Shown piece by piece: positions 12,020-26,152 of a DNA stretch of 64,000 nt. The translations under genes and the position numbers were made by a program. The stretch is from Cubamyces lactineus (taxonomy: Eukaryota > Basidiomycota > Agaricomycetes > Polyporales > Polyporaceae). How positions within the stretch are numbered: position 1 is the first letter of the stretch; each line of letters starts with the position of its first letter. The stretch is taken from the NCBI GenBank assembly GCA_022376465.1, contig JACDTU010000033.1, positions 108,393-172,392 of the forward strand, read 5' to 3'. Below the pieces are notes generated by a model. The model ran no database searches. It was not told where the DNA came from and saw nothing but the letters and a program-made list of their open reading frames with translations.

Positions 12020-13786
12020 AGCGTCCGTCGTCCGAGGCCGAAGGCGTTGGGTAAGGGGGGAAGAGGGTCGGCGCGGGAGGGCGGTCGAGGCCGAGGTTGA
12101 GGATGTTTCTATGTTTAGGTATGGTGGGCGCGTGGTGTGATAGAGGTGGTAGGTTGCATATGAGAGGTTACACATGGACAGATTTCGCAGACGACAGAGG
12201 ACTGGCTCTAATGAGGATCATAGCTTTTACTGTATACGAGCTAATGTCATTGTCAGGCCCGAATACTGTACTGCGCGGAGCGTACAAGGTCTACTACGAG
12301 CAAACCATACGTTCGGAGGAATCGGTGGTGCGATCCGCAGTGAGTCGTTACACACATCCAGATCATCATGTATGGGGGCGTTCAGCAAACTATCTAATTA
12401 TCGCGAGGACGGTGGCTGGCCTAGCGGACCCGGAACGAGAGAGTCGCTCGGAGGTGTGAGCGTGTAGGTATAATCCAAGAATACACACTTTCGCACGGCA
12501 ATACGCTTTGCCTTCTGTAACTGCGCGTGTCGCCGTCTGGTCAGCATGGCGTGTCGAGTGTTGGTCAGATGCGCAGTGTCCGTTGCAGTCGGGTAAGAGG
12601 TCGCGGGGCGAGGGGCAATGGAGGTCTTCGAATCCTAGCTCTAGTTGATTGGTTGCCATTGGCAACTTCTGTGTAACTGTTGCTTGCACCCAGTACTCGA
12701 CGTCGTTGGGTTACGCGTGTTGCACCCCACGAGACGCAACAGGAGCTTCTGTCATAGGGAATCCTATGAGTTTGCCGGCTCTGGAGCTTGAGTGGCAGAC
12801 TAAGGTGGGCTGCATTGTGATATAGATTAGCTAGACTCGTCCGCTCGAGATGTACTGTATCCGCACACCACCGTCGGACAACGCGCTTCCAGCGTGATCC
12901 GTTGTATCAGTGTAGAGGAGCCTTGAGAAGTTACTGCCTAGTGGCAGTGGCCATGGACACCATGATCGTCGTTCGAAAGTTCCTCTGCTTGCTCTCATTG
13001 TGCACACATATGTTTATGAAGGACCCGGGGCGGAATGGGCAGTTGGAGTCTGGACGGGATATCTGCCGGCATCGTTTTCCTCTTCTTTAACTTACAAGAG
13101 TTTTGTAGCCGGTTTAGACAGCCCCGACGAAGGTGCGAGGATGCCGCGACGGGCTCTATCGTAGTAGAGTCGGCCTAGGTCGCGTCTTGAACGCAGTCTT
13201 ACTCGCGCGGCACAAGACATATCCTTGAGCCATGTAGTACGAAATATTGAGGTGGTCTTAGTACCGCATACAACTTCTCTTAATCTGTTACATGCAGGCT
13301 AGAGGGGATGTCTCTTGTCACATTGACGAAGCACTGCATATGTTTTATTGACCTGGATACGATGGTGTTCGGTACATGATAGTTTGTATAAACAAAATAC
13401 CTCTGTGCTGAATAGTTTGATACCAAGAGGACTGTCGAAGTGAGCTAGATCATAGGAGATGTGTATGTGGACGTTGTGGTAGAAGGTCAAGAGTACGGTA
13501 TACGTCATAACTGGGCACCGATTGATGCGGACATTGGGGAAACGCCGGCAAAGCCACTAGTAAGGGTTCGTGCCACATGTGCTGCTGCGACTCAGCGCGA
13601 CTTGGACAAGTCCTTCTAGCTCCCTACTTCTGCTCGCGTCTAGTATAGCCATCTACTCCGTCGTATACCCACCTCGCTCTACAGCCAGCGGTCAACGTAT
13701 CAACTCAGAGTCTGAGCAATCAGTTCTACCAAGCACCCCCTTGCCTATACGCAACACCTACTGCTGCCCGACGCGTTCATGCCCTC
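12020..13786. other. Long intergenic region without a recognisable gene
   Basis: About 1.8 kb. Only short reading frames without family motifs or codon bias occur. No tRNA-like B box, tandem repeat or transposon terminus was seen. Confidence 0.5.
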
Positions 13787-16482
13787 ATGACCGGCTTCTC
13801 AGCCATTCCCCTCGCAGAGGAGGGTGGTCATCAACAAGGCCTCCAGCTTGCAGGGGTGTCCAGGATACTTGGCCCGCGATGGGCGCAGTTGCCTGCCATA
13901 ACGATTGGCCTGCTAGGCGTCCAAGTCTTCTGGTCTGTTGAGATGTCCTACGGTATGTCCTCACTTATCGTATTTCTGTGCTGCGACCCAACAATGCGAA
14001 CCCACGAAAGGTACGCCCTACCTCCTCTCCCTCGGTCTCTCCAAGGCCGCGGTCGCCATAGTCTTTCTCGCTGGGCCCATTTCGGGTCTCGTTGTCCAAC
14101 CCCTCATCGGTAGGTCTCCCTTAGCCGCGTGCCCCCACTCGCGATGAACGACTCTTTCCGCAGGCGTACTCGCCGACAACTCAAAATCCCGCTTTGGCCG
14201 AAGGAGACCGTACATGGTCTTCGGCTGCATCGTCTGCACTGCAGCCATGCTCTTGCTCGGCTTTACCAGGCCGTTTGCATCCATATTCCTCCCTAATCCC
14301 TCAATCGCCGTAGGTCTCCGTTATTCGCTCCTGCTCTACCGACGGAATATGATAACATCTACTTTGGACACATCAGAACGACATCCTCACTATATGGCTT
14401 GCCATCATAGCCCTTTTCACCATTGATTTCTCCATAAATGCTGGTGCGCGTGTATGAGTCGTATCACATACGACGCGGTGCACTCACTCTTATACGCGCC
14501 CTCAGTGCAAGCAGTAGACCGTGCGCTCATCGTCGATACCCTACCCTCCAACGACCAAGCCGACGCCAATGCGTGGGCGGCGCGAATGCTCGGCGTTGGC
14601 AGCGTCGCTGGCTACTTCATGTACGTACTGCACCGCCATTCGCTACCGCTCGGCCTAACGGCGGTCTAGAGGCAACGTTGATATGACCGCAGTATTCCCC
14701 TTCTTGGGGAGTACAGAGCTAGAGGTACTCGCCGTTGTCGGCTCCTTTCTCCTCCTGTTAACGCATGGGATCACTGCGTCTTGTACCCAAGAGAAGGTAG
14801 TCGTAGCTACCAAGTGCGTCTCTGATGCTTTGCCCTGCATATCAGAGGGCCACATACTCAATTATTGCAGGGGATCGAAGAAGAGCTTCTCGAAGGAGTT
14901 GCGCGACATATGGGACAATGCGCGTACTCTGCCCCCCGTTATACGCCAGATAGTACGTGCAATCCCACATTGATCTTCATATTCCACCTGTTACTCTGAC
15001 ACCTTTCCTAGTGCATCATTCAGTTCTTGTGAGTTGAACGTAACCACAGCTGTTGCCGAAATGCTCACTTATTGTAGCTCCTGGATCGGCTGGTTCCCAG
15101 TCCTGTTCTACACAACTGCATTCATCGGCGACCTCCATAAACGATCCTCGTCCCTACCACCGGACGACCCAGCACTAGACGCTGAAGCGACCCGTCTCGG
15201 CACTCGAGCACTATTCTACTCGTCGCTGCTCAGCCTGACGGCTAACATCGTTCTCCCGTTCTTTGCCGCCGAGTCTGCACGGAGTCGCCGGCTGCTCGAG
15301 CGCAAGCTTGTCCAGGCCCACAAAAATGCGTGGGCGAGGATGTACGAGCGGATCAAGGTCAGCCTCGCGACGCTTTGGGCAACAGGTCATTTGGTGTTCG
15401 CGGTGTGCATGTTCGCGACGTTGTGAGTGTGCTCGTTTCCTATCCGAGGGGCGTGTGGGTAGCTGAAAGTGATGCTTCACAGCTTCTATTCGAGCGTGTG
15501 GGGTGCGACTTTCTTCACGACGCTAACCGGGTTCGCGTGGTCTATCACGCAATGGGCGCCCTTTTCGCTCGTACGTCGCTCACGAGTATTGCCACACATT
15601 GGGTGTTTCTGACACATAGCTCACTCAGCTTGCCGAAGCGATCCTAACGGAGGACGCGCCTGAGAATGAAGACGCAGGATCGATCATGTTACATGATACC
15701 CGCACGCGACGGCACTCGGGCGACGAGCACGAGCGGCAGTTTCTCGTCGGGGAGGACGAGGATGAAGACGAGGGCGGGGACGAAGGGCATCTTGGGCGCC
15801 CAAAGTCGCTCGAGGAAGACGTCCAGTCGTTCTCGTCGAACGCGTCGATGGACGATGTGTCTCGGCCGAGCTCGCGCCAGGCCGCGCGGGCAGGCGTGTC
15901 GAGGCTCGGGGGCCTATTGGATAACGCGGCGGCGAGGACGAGCCATCTGGACGTGCATTCGCTCGCGCTCGCGCAGGACGACGAGGCGACGTTGCGTGGT
16001 GATGACGACGACGATGGGAAGCGGCGCCCGGGGCTCGCTGCAAAGGCAGGGATCATCATCGTAAGTCCTTCCACATCCTACGGCGTCTATCACCGAACTG
16101 AGTGAACGGATGGTTGTGCAGGGCATACATAATATCTTCATCGTCATCCCGCAGTTCGTTATGACCGGCATCGCCTCGCTCGTCTTTTTCTTCCTCGATC
16201 CCTCCAAGGCCGCCCCTGGTGCAGCGGAGGCCCCCATCCCTGCCACCGACAACGCGACGGAGCCTCTCGGGGCGGAGCTCTTTGTACGTGCAGAGGGTGC
16301 AGCGAGCGGAGGCGGGCCGAACTCGTACGCCATCATATATCGGTGAGTAGTCAGTCTTGTTGTATCAGGCTTGTATTGGGTGGACGGATCGCTGATGCGA
16401 GTTGCGTAGGCTTGGGGGACTGTCGGCCGCTGTTGCGTTCGTGTTGACGCTGCGGCTTGCGCGCGAGCTGAAGCATCATTGA
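13787..16482 (+). CDS. Sucrose/alpha-glucoside transporter, GPH-like MFS family
   Basis: Twelve-helix proton-coupled sugar transporter of the SUT/S. pombe Sut1 type. The start is MTGFSAIPLAEEGG; about ten introns are removed. Recognisable parts in order are GLLGVQVFWSVEMSYGTPYLLSLGLSK (helices 1-2), [30 protein letters not shown] (the loop 2-3 motif with RFGRRRP), FTIDFSINAVQAVDRALIVDTLP (as in SUT proteins), SWIGWFPVLFYTTAFIGDLH, and WGATFFTTLTGFAWSITQWAPFSL. A highly acidic cytoplasmic loop (EDEDEDEGGDEG and DEATLRGDDDDDGK) separates this from the last two helices (GIHNIFIVIPQFVMTGIASLVFFFL and LGGLSAAVAFVLTL). The end is RELKHH. The substrate (sucrose, maltose or other) is inferred from the family. 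Confidence 0.87.
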
Positions 16483-16718
16483 GCTGGTCAGCTTGAGCAT
16501 AGGGCGATGCCCACTCATGGCCGCGGACGTCTTTGGTTTGGTTGTGCTACCATAGTTAGTGTCTTTGTGTCTGTATTAATGATGCTTGGGCTTTGGATGA
16601 TTTCGCAAGTTTTCGTTGATTGGCCGATGCGGCTCGTCTCTACTCGACGCTGAAACAGTCTATCATTATACAAGAAATCAACGAGCCTCAATCGCACGCA
16701 CATCGACATCATTGAACA

Positions 16719-17811
16719 CTATGATACATTCTTCTCTTGCTCCTCTAGCTTGCGACTCCAGAAAGGATGTTCCAGCCACTGCCCGGGGACCCTGCGTAGG
16801 ACCACGTTGCGCCCCGCCGCGTTCTGGACCTGGGCGTCCCTCTCCAGTACCCAGAGCTCTGATATACCCATCCTGCGGGCGTATTCTGGTATACGGTGGT
16901 AGTTGAGACCCACAGCGTGCGGGCCGTGGCTGTCGTCCGACAAGACAAAGCGACCACCCGCCTGCAATATGATCTACAGAGCATCATAGTCCATCAGCCC
17001 ACGCAAGTCCCAGCTCTCATTCGGGCGGTAGGACCAAGGGAAGAGAGGGGAAGTAGCGCACCTCGACGACGTCCGCCCCCGGGTACGCCGCGTCCCAGCC
17101 CTTGCGGAACGCAGCAGCGTTGAGCTCGAACGCAGCGCCGTACTCGACCGCGAACGCGACGTTGCGCCGGACGCGCGCGAGGGCGGCGGGGTAGTCCGCG
17201 AAGCGCAGCTGTGGGGTGTAGAGCCGGCAGAGGTCGAAGTGCCCGACGACCTCGGGGCGGAAACGCGTGAGGAGGGTGTGTTGCGCGTCGAGGTAGGCGC
17301 AGAGGAATGCTTCTGTGGTTGCGTGTTCGGTGTGCTCCTCGTCGCTGTGCGGTGTTGTGGGCCGGAAGGTGGAGAGCGCTTTGAGGTAGGTGTCCCGGTC
17401 AAAGTCGATCGGGATGCCGCGGACGTGGTGTACAGACCCGACGAGGTACTCGATGCGCGCAGGTCTGCCGTCGACGTTCGTCGACTTCAAGAGCGCATCG
17501 AGCTCGTCCATGTCCCTATCGGTGATGAACTCCGTCTCGAGCCCGACCAAAACGTTGATCTCGCCCGCATATATCTCCTTCAGCCTGTGCGCCTCGTCGA
17601 GGAACGCAGCGAACTGCGCGCGGAGCGCGTCCGGGGACAGCCCGGCGTCGTGCTCCTCGGGGTAGAGGTCCTGCGTGCGGTAGCGCGGGACGTGCTCGGT
17701 GAGGCCGTATGTCTCGAAGCCCTGCTGGAGCGCCGCGCGCACGACGTCCTCGAGCGTCCCCGTGGCGTGCTTGCAGAATTGGCCGGAGTGGGAGTGGTGA
17801 CTGTGCGGCAT
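16719..17811 (-). CDS. HIS2: Histidinol-phosphatase, PHP superfamily
   Basis: Dephosphorylates L-histidinol phosphate, the penultimate step of histidine synthesis. It begins MPHSHHSHSGQFCKHATGTLEDVV, where the HxH motif and following His are PHP-type metal ligands. Later metal-site motifs are YGLTEHVPRY, VGLETEFI, YLVGSVHHV and GHFDLCRLY. After an intron at about 16977-17066 comes GGRFVLSDDSHGPHAVGLNY. The protein ends KLEEQEKNVS, about 340 residues, normal for fungal His2. One intron was found. Confident. Confidence 0.92.
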
Positions 17812-18714
17812 GCTGCTTGGTGCAGGTATGGTCGCTTCTGAAGGTGGCGGTGGTATCAGTATGCCAGGTTCGTCGAGGGTTGATGACTGATCTATCGAGG
17901 TGGACTGAGTCTTGCTGACGTTGTCACGCTAGTGTTGGAAGGTATGCACCTACTGATCTATGCGGCCCTTCCGATTCAATCGCGAATGTCTACCAGCAGT
18001 CAGGAGCAGTGGAAGTACGTCTTACTAGACAATGGTGGCGGTGCACAAGCAAGAGAACTCCTCAGCATTCTGACTCGACACTCTTCCCTAGTGTGCATAA
18101 TGTTGCATGCAAGTTGCAACAATAATCAACGATCTCGTCCAAGCAAGTGTGTATGCGGCTCTCTGATATAAAGGACACTATGTTACAGCGATTTGTTCTA
18201 CCGTCAGTACCCTCACACCAACAGATTTCCCTATCACAGTACAGTCTGAATCACAAGATCGAAAACCGACACCGTTCAGTACAATCAGCACGCGCACGAG
18301 ACCTCTCTTGAAAGCGAACCCGAAATTTCACAGACGACGGTAGCAAGTCTTGAATGGGCGCAGAATCCGGGAAGGACGGCGGTGGGGAGGGATATTACAA
18401 CACGGGCCACGTACGTGTGAGGGGTGTACTACGGTACCGATACCAAACGACATGAACAAGAAGCGATGGATGCGCCGAGGGGTTGAGAGGAAAGGTCGTG
18501 TAAATTCGTGTATGGTAGGACGCGGGAGGAGGGGGGGGGAGAGCCGGATGCACTGTGAGCGGGTCTAACCGGCCCAAGGTGAAGAGGGATGAGGAGGTCA
18601 AAAGGTCGTCTAAGCAAGTTGGTCCGCGCGAAAGGGGAATTCTTCATGACATGGCTACAAGGAAAGAATACACTGCTCCGCTCTGCAATCGTTACACCGC
18701 AGTTACAAGCACGT
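17812..18714. other. Intergenic spacer upstream of HIS2
   Basis: About 900 nt between two minus-strand genes; no supported coding region. A TATA-like gatataaagg lies near 18166 on the plus strand, but no plus-strand gene follows it. A G-rich tract occurs at about 18523-18542. Confidence 0.5.
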
Positions 18715-20511
<1,797 letters not shown>

Positions 20512-21213
20512 GTCGAGTGTTGTGCGTTCTGCGTGGGTTCGTGAGAGTGCGTGAAGGAGATCAGGCGACGCGGAGCAGAGGGACGAGTGGTGAAGCAGAA
20601 GAAGATGGCGAAAGATGAGAGGCGGAAGATGTAGAGACGAAGAGGAGGAAGAGAGAGAGAAGGAGAGAGGGCGAGGGAGGCGACTGGGCGGAAGGCACGC
20701 ATCCGGGGTCATCGCTTATCTAAGTTACCCTCTCCCTAACCCTAGCTCCCTCCTCCCTCTCCTCCCGCTCTCTCCCCATCCAGCCATTCCACAAATCCAG
20801 CCTCCAGAATCGGTGTATACCTTTCCCTGCTTCACATTCTGTCCTCCTCTTTTTTCTGTGTTTTACTGTTTGAGAAGTGGTGAGCTGGGAGCGACATGAG
20901 TTTTGGGAGGAGGGATAGGGTTAGAAATGACGTCGGTGGCTACTTATGCCCAATCATTCTCTTGCGCTACGTAAATGTATTCAAACTTTCATTCATCTGT
21001 TGCGCGTCTGGGGCTTACTCATGTCGCGCGCTGATGCACAGTGAATGGTACGGATGTCGTCCCAGGCCGGAAGCAGCTGCTGGAGGTACGCGCGCGATGT
21101 TGATGCGATGCCGCCGGGCTCGCGCGACGCGTCCGGGCGTCTACTGCCTCCTGAGAAGAGTGTCTTAAGTAACCAGTACACGCCTCAAGCCTCCTCCGCT
21201 CCCTCATCTCATC
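20512..21213. other. Divergent promoter between HOG1 and MCR1
   Basis: Upstream DNA of two divergent genes. Next to HOG1 is a long purine-rich tract on the plus strand (about 20605-20695), that is, pyrimidine-rich on the transcribed strand. Two copies of ccctaaccc-like sequence near 20735-20745 are too few to call a telomere repeat. Confidence 0.6.
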
Positions 21214-22624
21214 ATGTCTTTCCTCCGCGCGTCCTTCTCTGCTCGCACTGCCGTATGTCTCTATTCTAATTCTATGTCTAATCTGCGCGTTTTGAACGTC
21301 TGCGTGTCGTAGTTCGCCAGCGCGCGGAGGTACTCGACTGCCCCGCCCGCAGCCCAAAAGTCTTCCAACCTCCCTTACTATCTCATCGGTGGCGGTATGC
21401 GCGTATGGCTCTGGCATCCGTGAGTGTGTCCTTGATGTGCTACCTCTCTAGGTATTGCCGGTCTCGCGGGCTACGTATTCCTCGAACGGTCCGGCACAAC
21501 CGCTGCACCCGTCAAGCCTAAGATTTCCGACCAGAGCGCGCTCGACCCCAAGAACTTTGTAGACTTCAAGCTCAAGAAGATCGAGCCCTACAACCACAAC
21601 ACGGCCAAGTACCTCCCCAAACGCTCCTGATTTACGTACTGCCAATGCTGACCTGCATGTCCTAGGTTCATCTTCGAGCTCCCTCCTGACACTGCGTCTC
21701 TCCTCCCCGTCGCCTCCTGCGTCGTCGTAAAGTCCTCACCCGAAGCCGAGAATGCCCTCGTAGACGACAAGGGCAAGCCCGTCATCCGCCCTTACACCCC
21801 CATTTCCCCCTCGGACCTCCCCGGCGAGCTCACGTTCCTCGTCAAGCGCTATGACTCTGGAAAGATGTCCAAGTACATGCACGAGATGAAGCCGGGCGAC
21901 AAGCTCGCCATCAAGGGGCCCATCCCCAAGTTCGAGTACAAGAGTACGTCGGTTTCGTAGTACCAGCACCTTTCGCAGCGACCTGAAATGTGAGGACAGT
22001 CAACCAGTTTGACGAGGTGGGCATGATTGCCGGCGGCAGCGGCATGTACGTACTACGTCATCTCCCGTCTCGCGCTTACACCGGCGCCGACGCACGAACT
22101 ACCCATGCACGAATAGAACGCCCATGTACCAGATTCTGGAGCACGCGCTCAAGGACCCGTCCAACAAGACGCGGTTCACGCTCATCTTCGCGAACGTGAC
22201 CGAGAAGGACATCCTCCTCAAGGAGGAGTTCGACGCGCTCAAGGCCAAGTACCCCAAGACGTTTGACGTCGTCTACACCGTCGACCAGGCAGGCGTGGAC
22301 TGGAAGGGCCCGACGGGGTACATCAACTCGGAGCTCGTCACGAAGTACCTGCCTGCGCCGACGCTGGGCGAGAAGGCGAAGATCTTCGTGTGTGGTGAGT
22401 GGACTGGCGCGTGGATGTGTCTGAGCTTTGAGTTTGGCTGAATGGACGTATGCAGGCCCTCCGGGACAGGTGGCAGCGGTTGCTGGCCCGAAGCAGGGCA
22501 TGAAGCAGGGCGAGCTCGGAGGGATCTTGAAGCAGCTTGGCTATACGGATGAGCAGGTATGTGTGCCGCAAACGTCTCCTTCCCGTGCACATTCTCACGG
22601 ATTGGACAGGTGTTCAAGTTCTAA
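21214..22624 (+). CDS. MCR1: Mitochondrial NADH-cytochrome b5 reductase
   Basis: FAD enzyme passing electrons from NADH to cytochrome b5 at the mitochondrial outer membrane/intermembrane space. It starts MSFLRASFSARTA with an N-terminal targeting sequence, then a single membrane segment (PYYLIGGGIAGLAGYVFLE). The FAD-binding motif is VIRPYTPISPSDLPGEL with YDSGKMSKYMHEMKPGDKLAIKGP. The NADH-binding part is VGMIAGGSGTPMYQILEHAL and KIFVCGPPGQVAAVAG. After a last intron the end is TDEQVFKF, the typical Phe C-terminus of b5 reductases. Seven introns, one after codon 13. Secure. Confidence 0.94.
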
Positions 22625-22988
22625 GTTCTGACGAATTAGCTACGCGCGTGCCTTGCTTGGACGCAATTACATCCTAGCTCCACTGGAGAAATCAAAGTGT
22701 ACTGAGGAATCGTGCCTGGTTGTTACTGCAACCCTCTCCTGCCTCATCTTGGACTGATGTCTAAGCGATGGAGAACACACGGTAATGTATGACGGACGAC
22801 AGCTTTGGGAGAGGTGCCTGCTGCGCTTCCAGTCCAGCGGCATTACTTACCCCAACATGTCCTTCCATCTTCTACGTCCTGCATACTGGACGTAACTCAA
22901 CCTTGAGCATGCCTTATATTCCTACGTGGCCTACTGCCCCACGCAGCGAGAGCTTCATCAGCACTTCAGCCATACCTCACTAGCTAAG
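22625..22988. other. Intergenic spacer
   Basis: About 360 nt between MCR1 and the next plus-strand gene. Nothing recognisable. Confidence 0.5.
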
Positions 22989-23662
22989 ATGAATCCGCAG
23001 CCGAAGCCGTTCGACACTAAGCAATGGCTGAAACGCGACCAGAACGTCCAAGTCGAGAAGTTCATCGCGACGGCAGTCAAGATGCCTGGCATATTCGACC
23101 CGGCCCATCCGACTAGGCAGCTCATTCATTGGTACAAACCTCTCTCCTTCTTGTTGCGTGTGCGTTTTGATACTGAGAATCCTGACGATGCATAGGCGTG
23201 CCGGAGGTGCATATACGCAAGATGGAAGTGATCGCTCGACGTCTTACGATGATACGCGCAAGTGGAGCACCCCGGATACCGTCATCGAAGTCCGGTAAGT
23301 GCATACACGGTCACCCATCTCGTAGCGGCCGTGGAGCGACTGACACCGTTCACATGTACAGAATCATCAGCAAGAACTTCATGGTTCCGTCGTCTGCGCC
23401 GTACTACTGGGAGTCGGCCCTCGCCAAGCCGTTCACGACGACGCAGATCTACGACCTCCTCGTCGCCAAGGGCTTCAACCGGTACCTGTACAACGGGGAC
23501 GGCTGGGGCTGCCTTACGTGGACTACGGCGCTGGTGGAGCTGCTGGAAACGGAGGGCGTGCTCCCTGCTGGTGCGAAGAAGACGTTTGAGGCGAAGGTGG
23601 CGGAGGTCCGTGCCGATCCCAAATACTGGGTTCCTGAAGAGCCTGGCGCTACGTTCTATTGA
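22989..23662 (+). CDS. Small conserved-looking protein of unknown function
   Basis: Three exons join cleanly (introns about 23132-23193 and 23287-23361) into a protein of about 180 residues. It runs MNPQPKPFDTKQWLKRDQNVQVEKFIATAVKM, then LIHWRAGGAYTQDGSDRSTSYDDTRKW, TVIEVRIISKNFMVPSSAPYYWESALAKPFTTTQIYDLLVAKGFNRYLYNGDGWGCLTWTTALVELLETEG, and ends EEPGATFY. No signal peptide or membrane helix is seen. The GWGCLTWTTALVELLE segment looks like a structured core, possibly a small domain family seen only in fungi, but I do not recognise it. A broken copy of the middle part lies just downstream. Confidence 0.7.
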
Positions 23663-23829
23663 GAAGTGTGCTTTTCCCGAGATCTGTGCGCTGGAGTTCG
23701 TTTGTACGATGAAGTAGGAGTTGCGGTCAGCTTGTGTGTTTCGGCGTCTGATAAACGGCTTTGCAATGCGACCCGCGTTAGGTACAACGTCTGCAATGGC
23801 CCTGGAATCTCCTCGTGAGGTTCTTGAGG

Positions 23830-24060
23830 ACGTGTGAAGGTGCGGAAGGTGCAACAGCTGATAGCGACCGCGGCACGTACAAGCGCGGAGGAGCAGCCTA
23901 CGTACAGGGCGGAAGCGGGCTGCTCTAGGTCGTACGTATACGATACGCGCAAGCGAACCCCGTCATCGAAGTTCGTCGAGATGAGTGCCCCCGGAACCAG
24001 GAGCGAAGTTCTGCTAACTGTGCGCAGAGCTCCTGCGAGGCTCTTCAACCCCGGGCTCGT
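23830..24060 (+). pseudogene. Decayed copy of the preceding unknown gene
   Basis: The DNA resembles part of the gene at 22989-23662. Shared pieces, in order, are ggagg.gca..tacg, gatacgcgcaag and cgtcatcgaagt. Conceptual frames give LIATAAR (compare FIATAVK), GGAAYVQGGSG (compare GGAYTQDGSD), YDTRK (compare DDTRK) and PVIEVR (compare TVIEVR). They are spread over different frames with a stop between. This is best explained by a tandem duplicate that decayed. The similarity was seen by eye only and its limits are uncertain. Confidence 0.4.
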
Positions 24061-24133
24061 TGGGACGATGCAGTAGTAGCGGCGTTCAATACGACTGCCG
24101 AGATCCTCGTGTTGATCGACGGTTATACACCAT

Positions 24134-25148
24134 TCATATGAAGTACAGCGCCTGCGACATCCTCAGAAGCCACCTTTCCTGCTTGAAGTATGGCCCACAT
24201 ATGAAAGGGATGAGGGCCTTCCACAGCTCGTCATCGGTCCCGCTGATGGGCTCGTCCTCGTTTTGCCTCTTCATCGCAACATACTCAAACCACGGGGGAT
24301 AGTACCCCGACCATGCCCAGTCGATGATATAAAGGCGCCCTTCCTCCCCAACGATGATGTTCCGGAGGTTCAGATCCTGATGCGTCAGGACGAGCGGCCC
24401 GGAGTCGTCAAACAAGTCTTTCCGCGCAGGATCCTCTTGTGGCATGCCCTGCGCGTCCAGCGCCCGGTGGTGTCGCTCGTTGAAGAAGGCGGTGAGCTCG
24501 GCGTACGACGCGAATGGCCCGCGGTGCGACTGCACCTGCCCGAATATGGGCGACTCGCACGTCCGCGCCACCGGTCCCTGGGCCTGTCTGCTGAGCGGCC
24601 CCGGGGGCGTCCCGGCGGGCGCCGTCAGGCGACGCAGTTGGCGGATGTAACGACGCAAGGTGAAGGCGGCCGAGAGCTTGCGCCAGATGGACAGGGTGGG
24701 CCACACCTGAGCGAGCGTAGGGCCCTCGATGTGGTCCATGACGATGAGGAAGTCCCATTGGCCTTTGACGACGCGGCGGACGCGCGGGACGGGGATCGTC
24801 GTCTCCGCAAAGACGAGGTTGAGTGCGTTGGCTTCGGGCGCGTCGGGCGCGTCCTCGTCCATGTCCTGTGAGGGCTTCGCAACCGCGCCGGGCGTGAGGC
24901 GGACGAGGCTTGCGTCTGGGTGTACACGGGGAGCGGTTTTGCTCAGCTCGAGGAGCTGTTGGTCGCTGAGGTTGTCTATGTCTGACGGCTGCGTTGTGGT
25001 ACAAAGTCACGCTTAGTGTTGTAATACACCTACATGGGCACAAAGGGTCGCTGCGAGGTTAGCCGGAGCTACTCACAAGCATGCTTCTCTGTGGTCTCTT
25101 AGGAGGCGCTACGACGGTGAGGACGGTGTCCAACACATCTGCTATCAT
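24134..25148 (-). CDS. Aminoglycoside phosphotransferase (APH)-fold small-molecule kinase
   Basis: Predicted kinase-like enzyme of the APH family, common in fungi; substrate unknown. Exon 1 encodes MIADVLDTVLTVVAPPKRPQRSML; an intron of about 100 nt is followed by PSDIDNLSDQQLLELSK. The N-lobe shows LVFAETTIPVPRVRRVVKGQWDFLIVMDHIEG. The C-lobe has the Brenner-type catalytic motif LVLTHQDLNLRNIIV and the metal-binding DWAWSGYYPPWFEYVA. Length (about 300 residues) and motif order are complete, so it looks active. It is not evidence of antibiotic resistance; most fungal members act on other metabolites. Confidence 0.85.
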
Positions 25149-26152
25149 TCCAAGAAAGGTGTAGAGCAACCACTTTCGCGTTTCTGTGGGTGGATACATG
25201 AAACGGTGGTCACCGGATGTGATCAAGGGGATGCAAGTTCACGTCCAAGCTGAGCTTGGTTTCTGTCAATATAATAACACTTATACGGTTATACCACCAT
25301 GTACGCTTATGTAATACAGTGCTATATGGGCGTCTGTAAGCCGTCTGCCTCGCAACTTGCCATTGACAGTCTGGCGGTACGGCGATCGTACTCATGCATA
25401 CCTACCTGGTACTGAGTCCAACACTGAGCATTGGGTACTGAGAAATGGCTGACTGCGAGCGAGACCAACGTGCTCAACGTCTCTCGATTCACGGTGACGA
25501 CCATACCCGCCTTGCGCACGCAACAGCTGCAACATGACGGATCAGCTCGCCTACCTCTTGTCCGTGACTAGTCTGCAGCTGCCAGTACTACTGCCACCGT
25601 CGGTAGTGCAATACGGAATCCTGAGGGCGGTGATGAGTCGATCGGATTCGCTAGGTGCGTCAATCATGTCCTAATCCCGGTACACACGGTCTCACTCGGG
25701 ATATATTGCGTACATCGCAGAAGATATCGGACGTCTGAGAGGCCGGAGAAGTCTTGACTATGCGAGACGTCGCATATGCGTAGGAGGGTGAGCATATGAA
25801 TGGCGTGTGGGCGTGTACCGGCTAGAGACGGGTTTGTGTGGATTGCTGGGCTATTCGCAGCCTCCGGAGGATTGTCCAGACCAAGACGAGACTGGAAGAA
25901 GTCCAAGTGCACGTGTGTCGGGAGAGAGATGATGTCATGGATGGAATCCATAAAGACACAGCTCTTGTGCGTTAGAATCCGCGCATGGTCGTCGTCTTCA
26001 AGTTCCGCCACAGCCTCCCTCTCTCTCTCCTCGCCCTCGCCGCCGTGAACACTCGTCCAGGGAACGCAAGTGTCGTCGCCCTCGCTCATACGCTCCACCT
26101 CCCCCAGTGCCCCATATCCCCTCTCGGCTCTTCCCGTTCTCTCTCTACCATC
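25149..26152. other. Divergent intergenic region
   Basis: About 1 kb shared upstream region of the APH-fold gene (-) and the small gene at 26153 (+). Several ORFs overlap here on the minus strand, but none has family motifs. Pyrimidine-rich sequence (about 26020-26150) precedes the plus-strand start. Confidence 0.5.

Noticed and set aside
20735..20745. ccctaaccc as a telomere remnant
   Set aside because: Only about one and a half units in a pyrimidine-rich promoter; too short.
24134..25148. Antibiotic-resistance gene
   Set aside because: APH-fold motifs are present, but fungal APH-family kinases are numerous and mostly act on other substrates.
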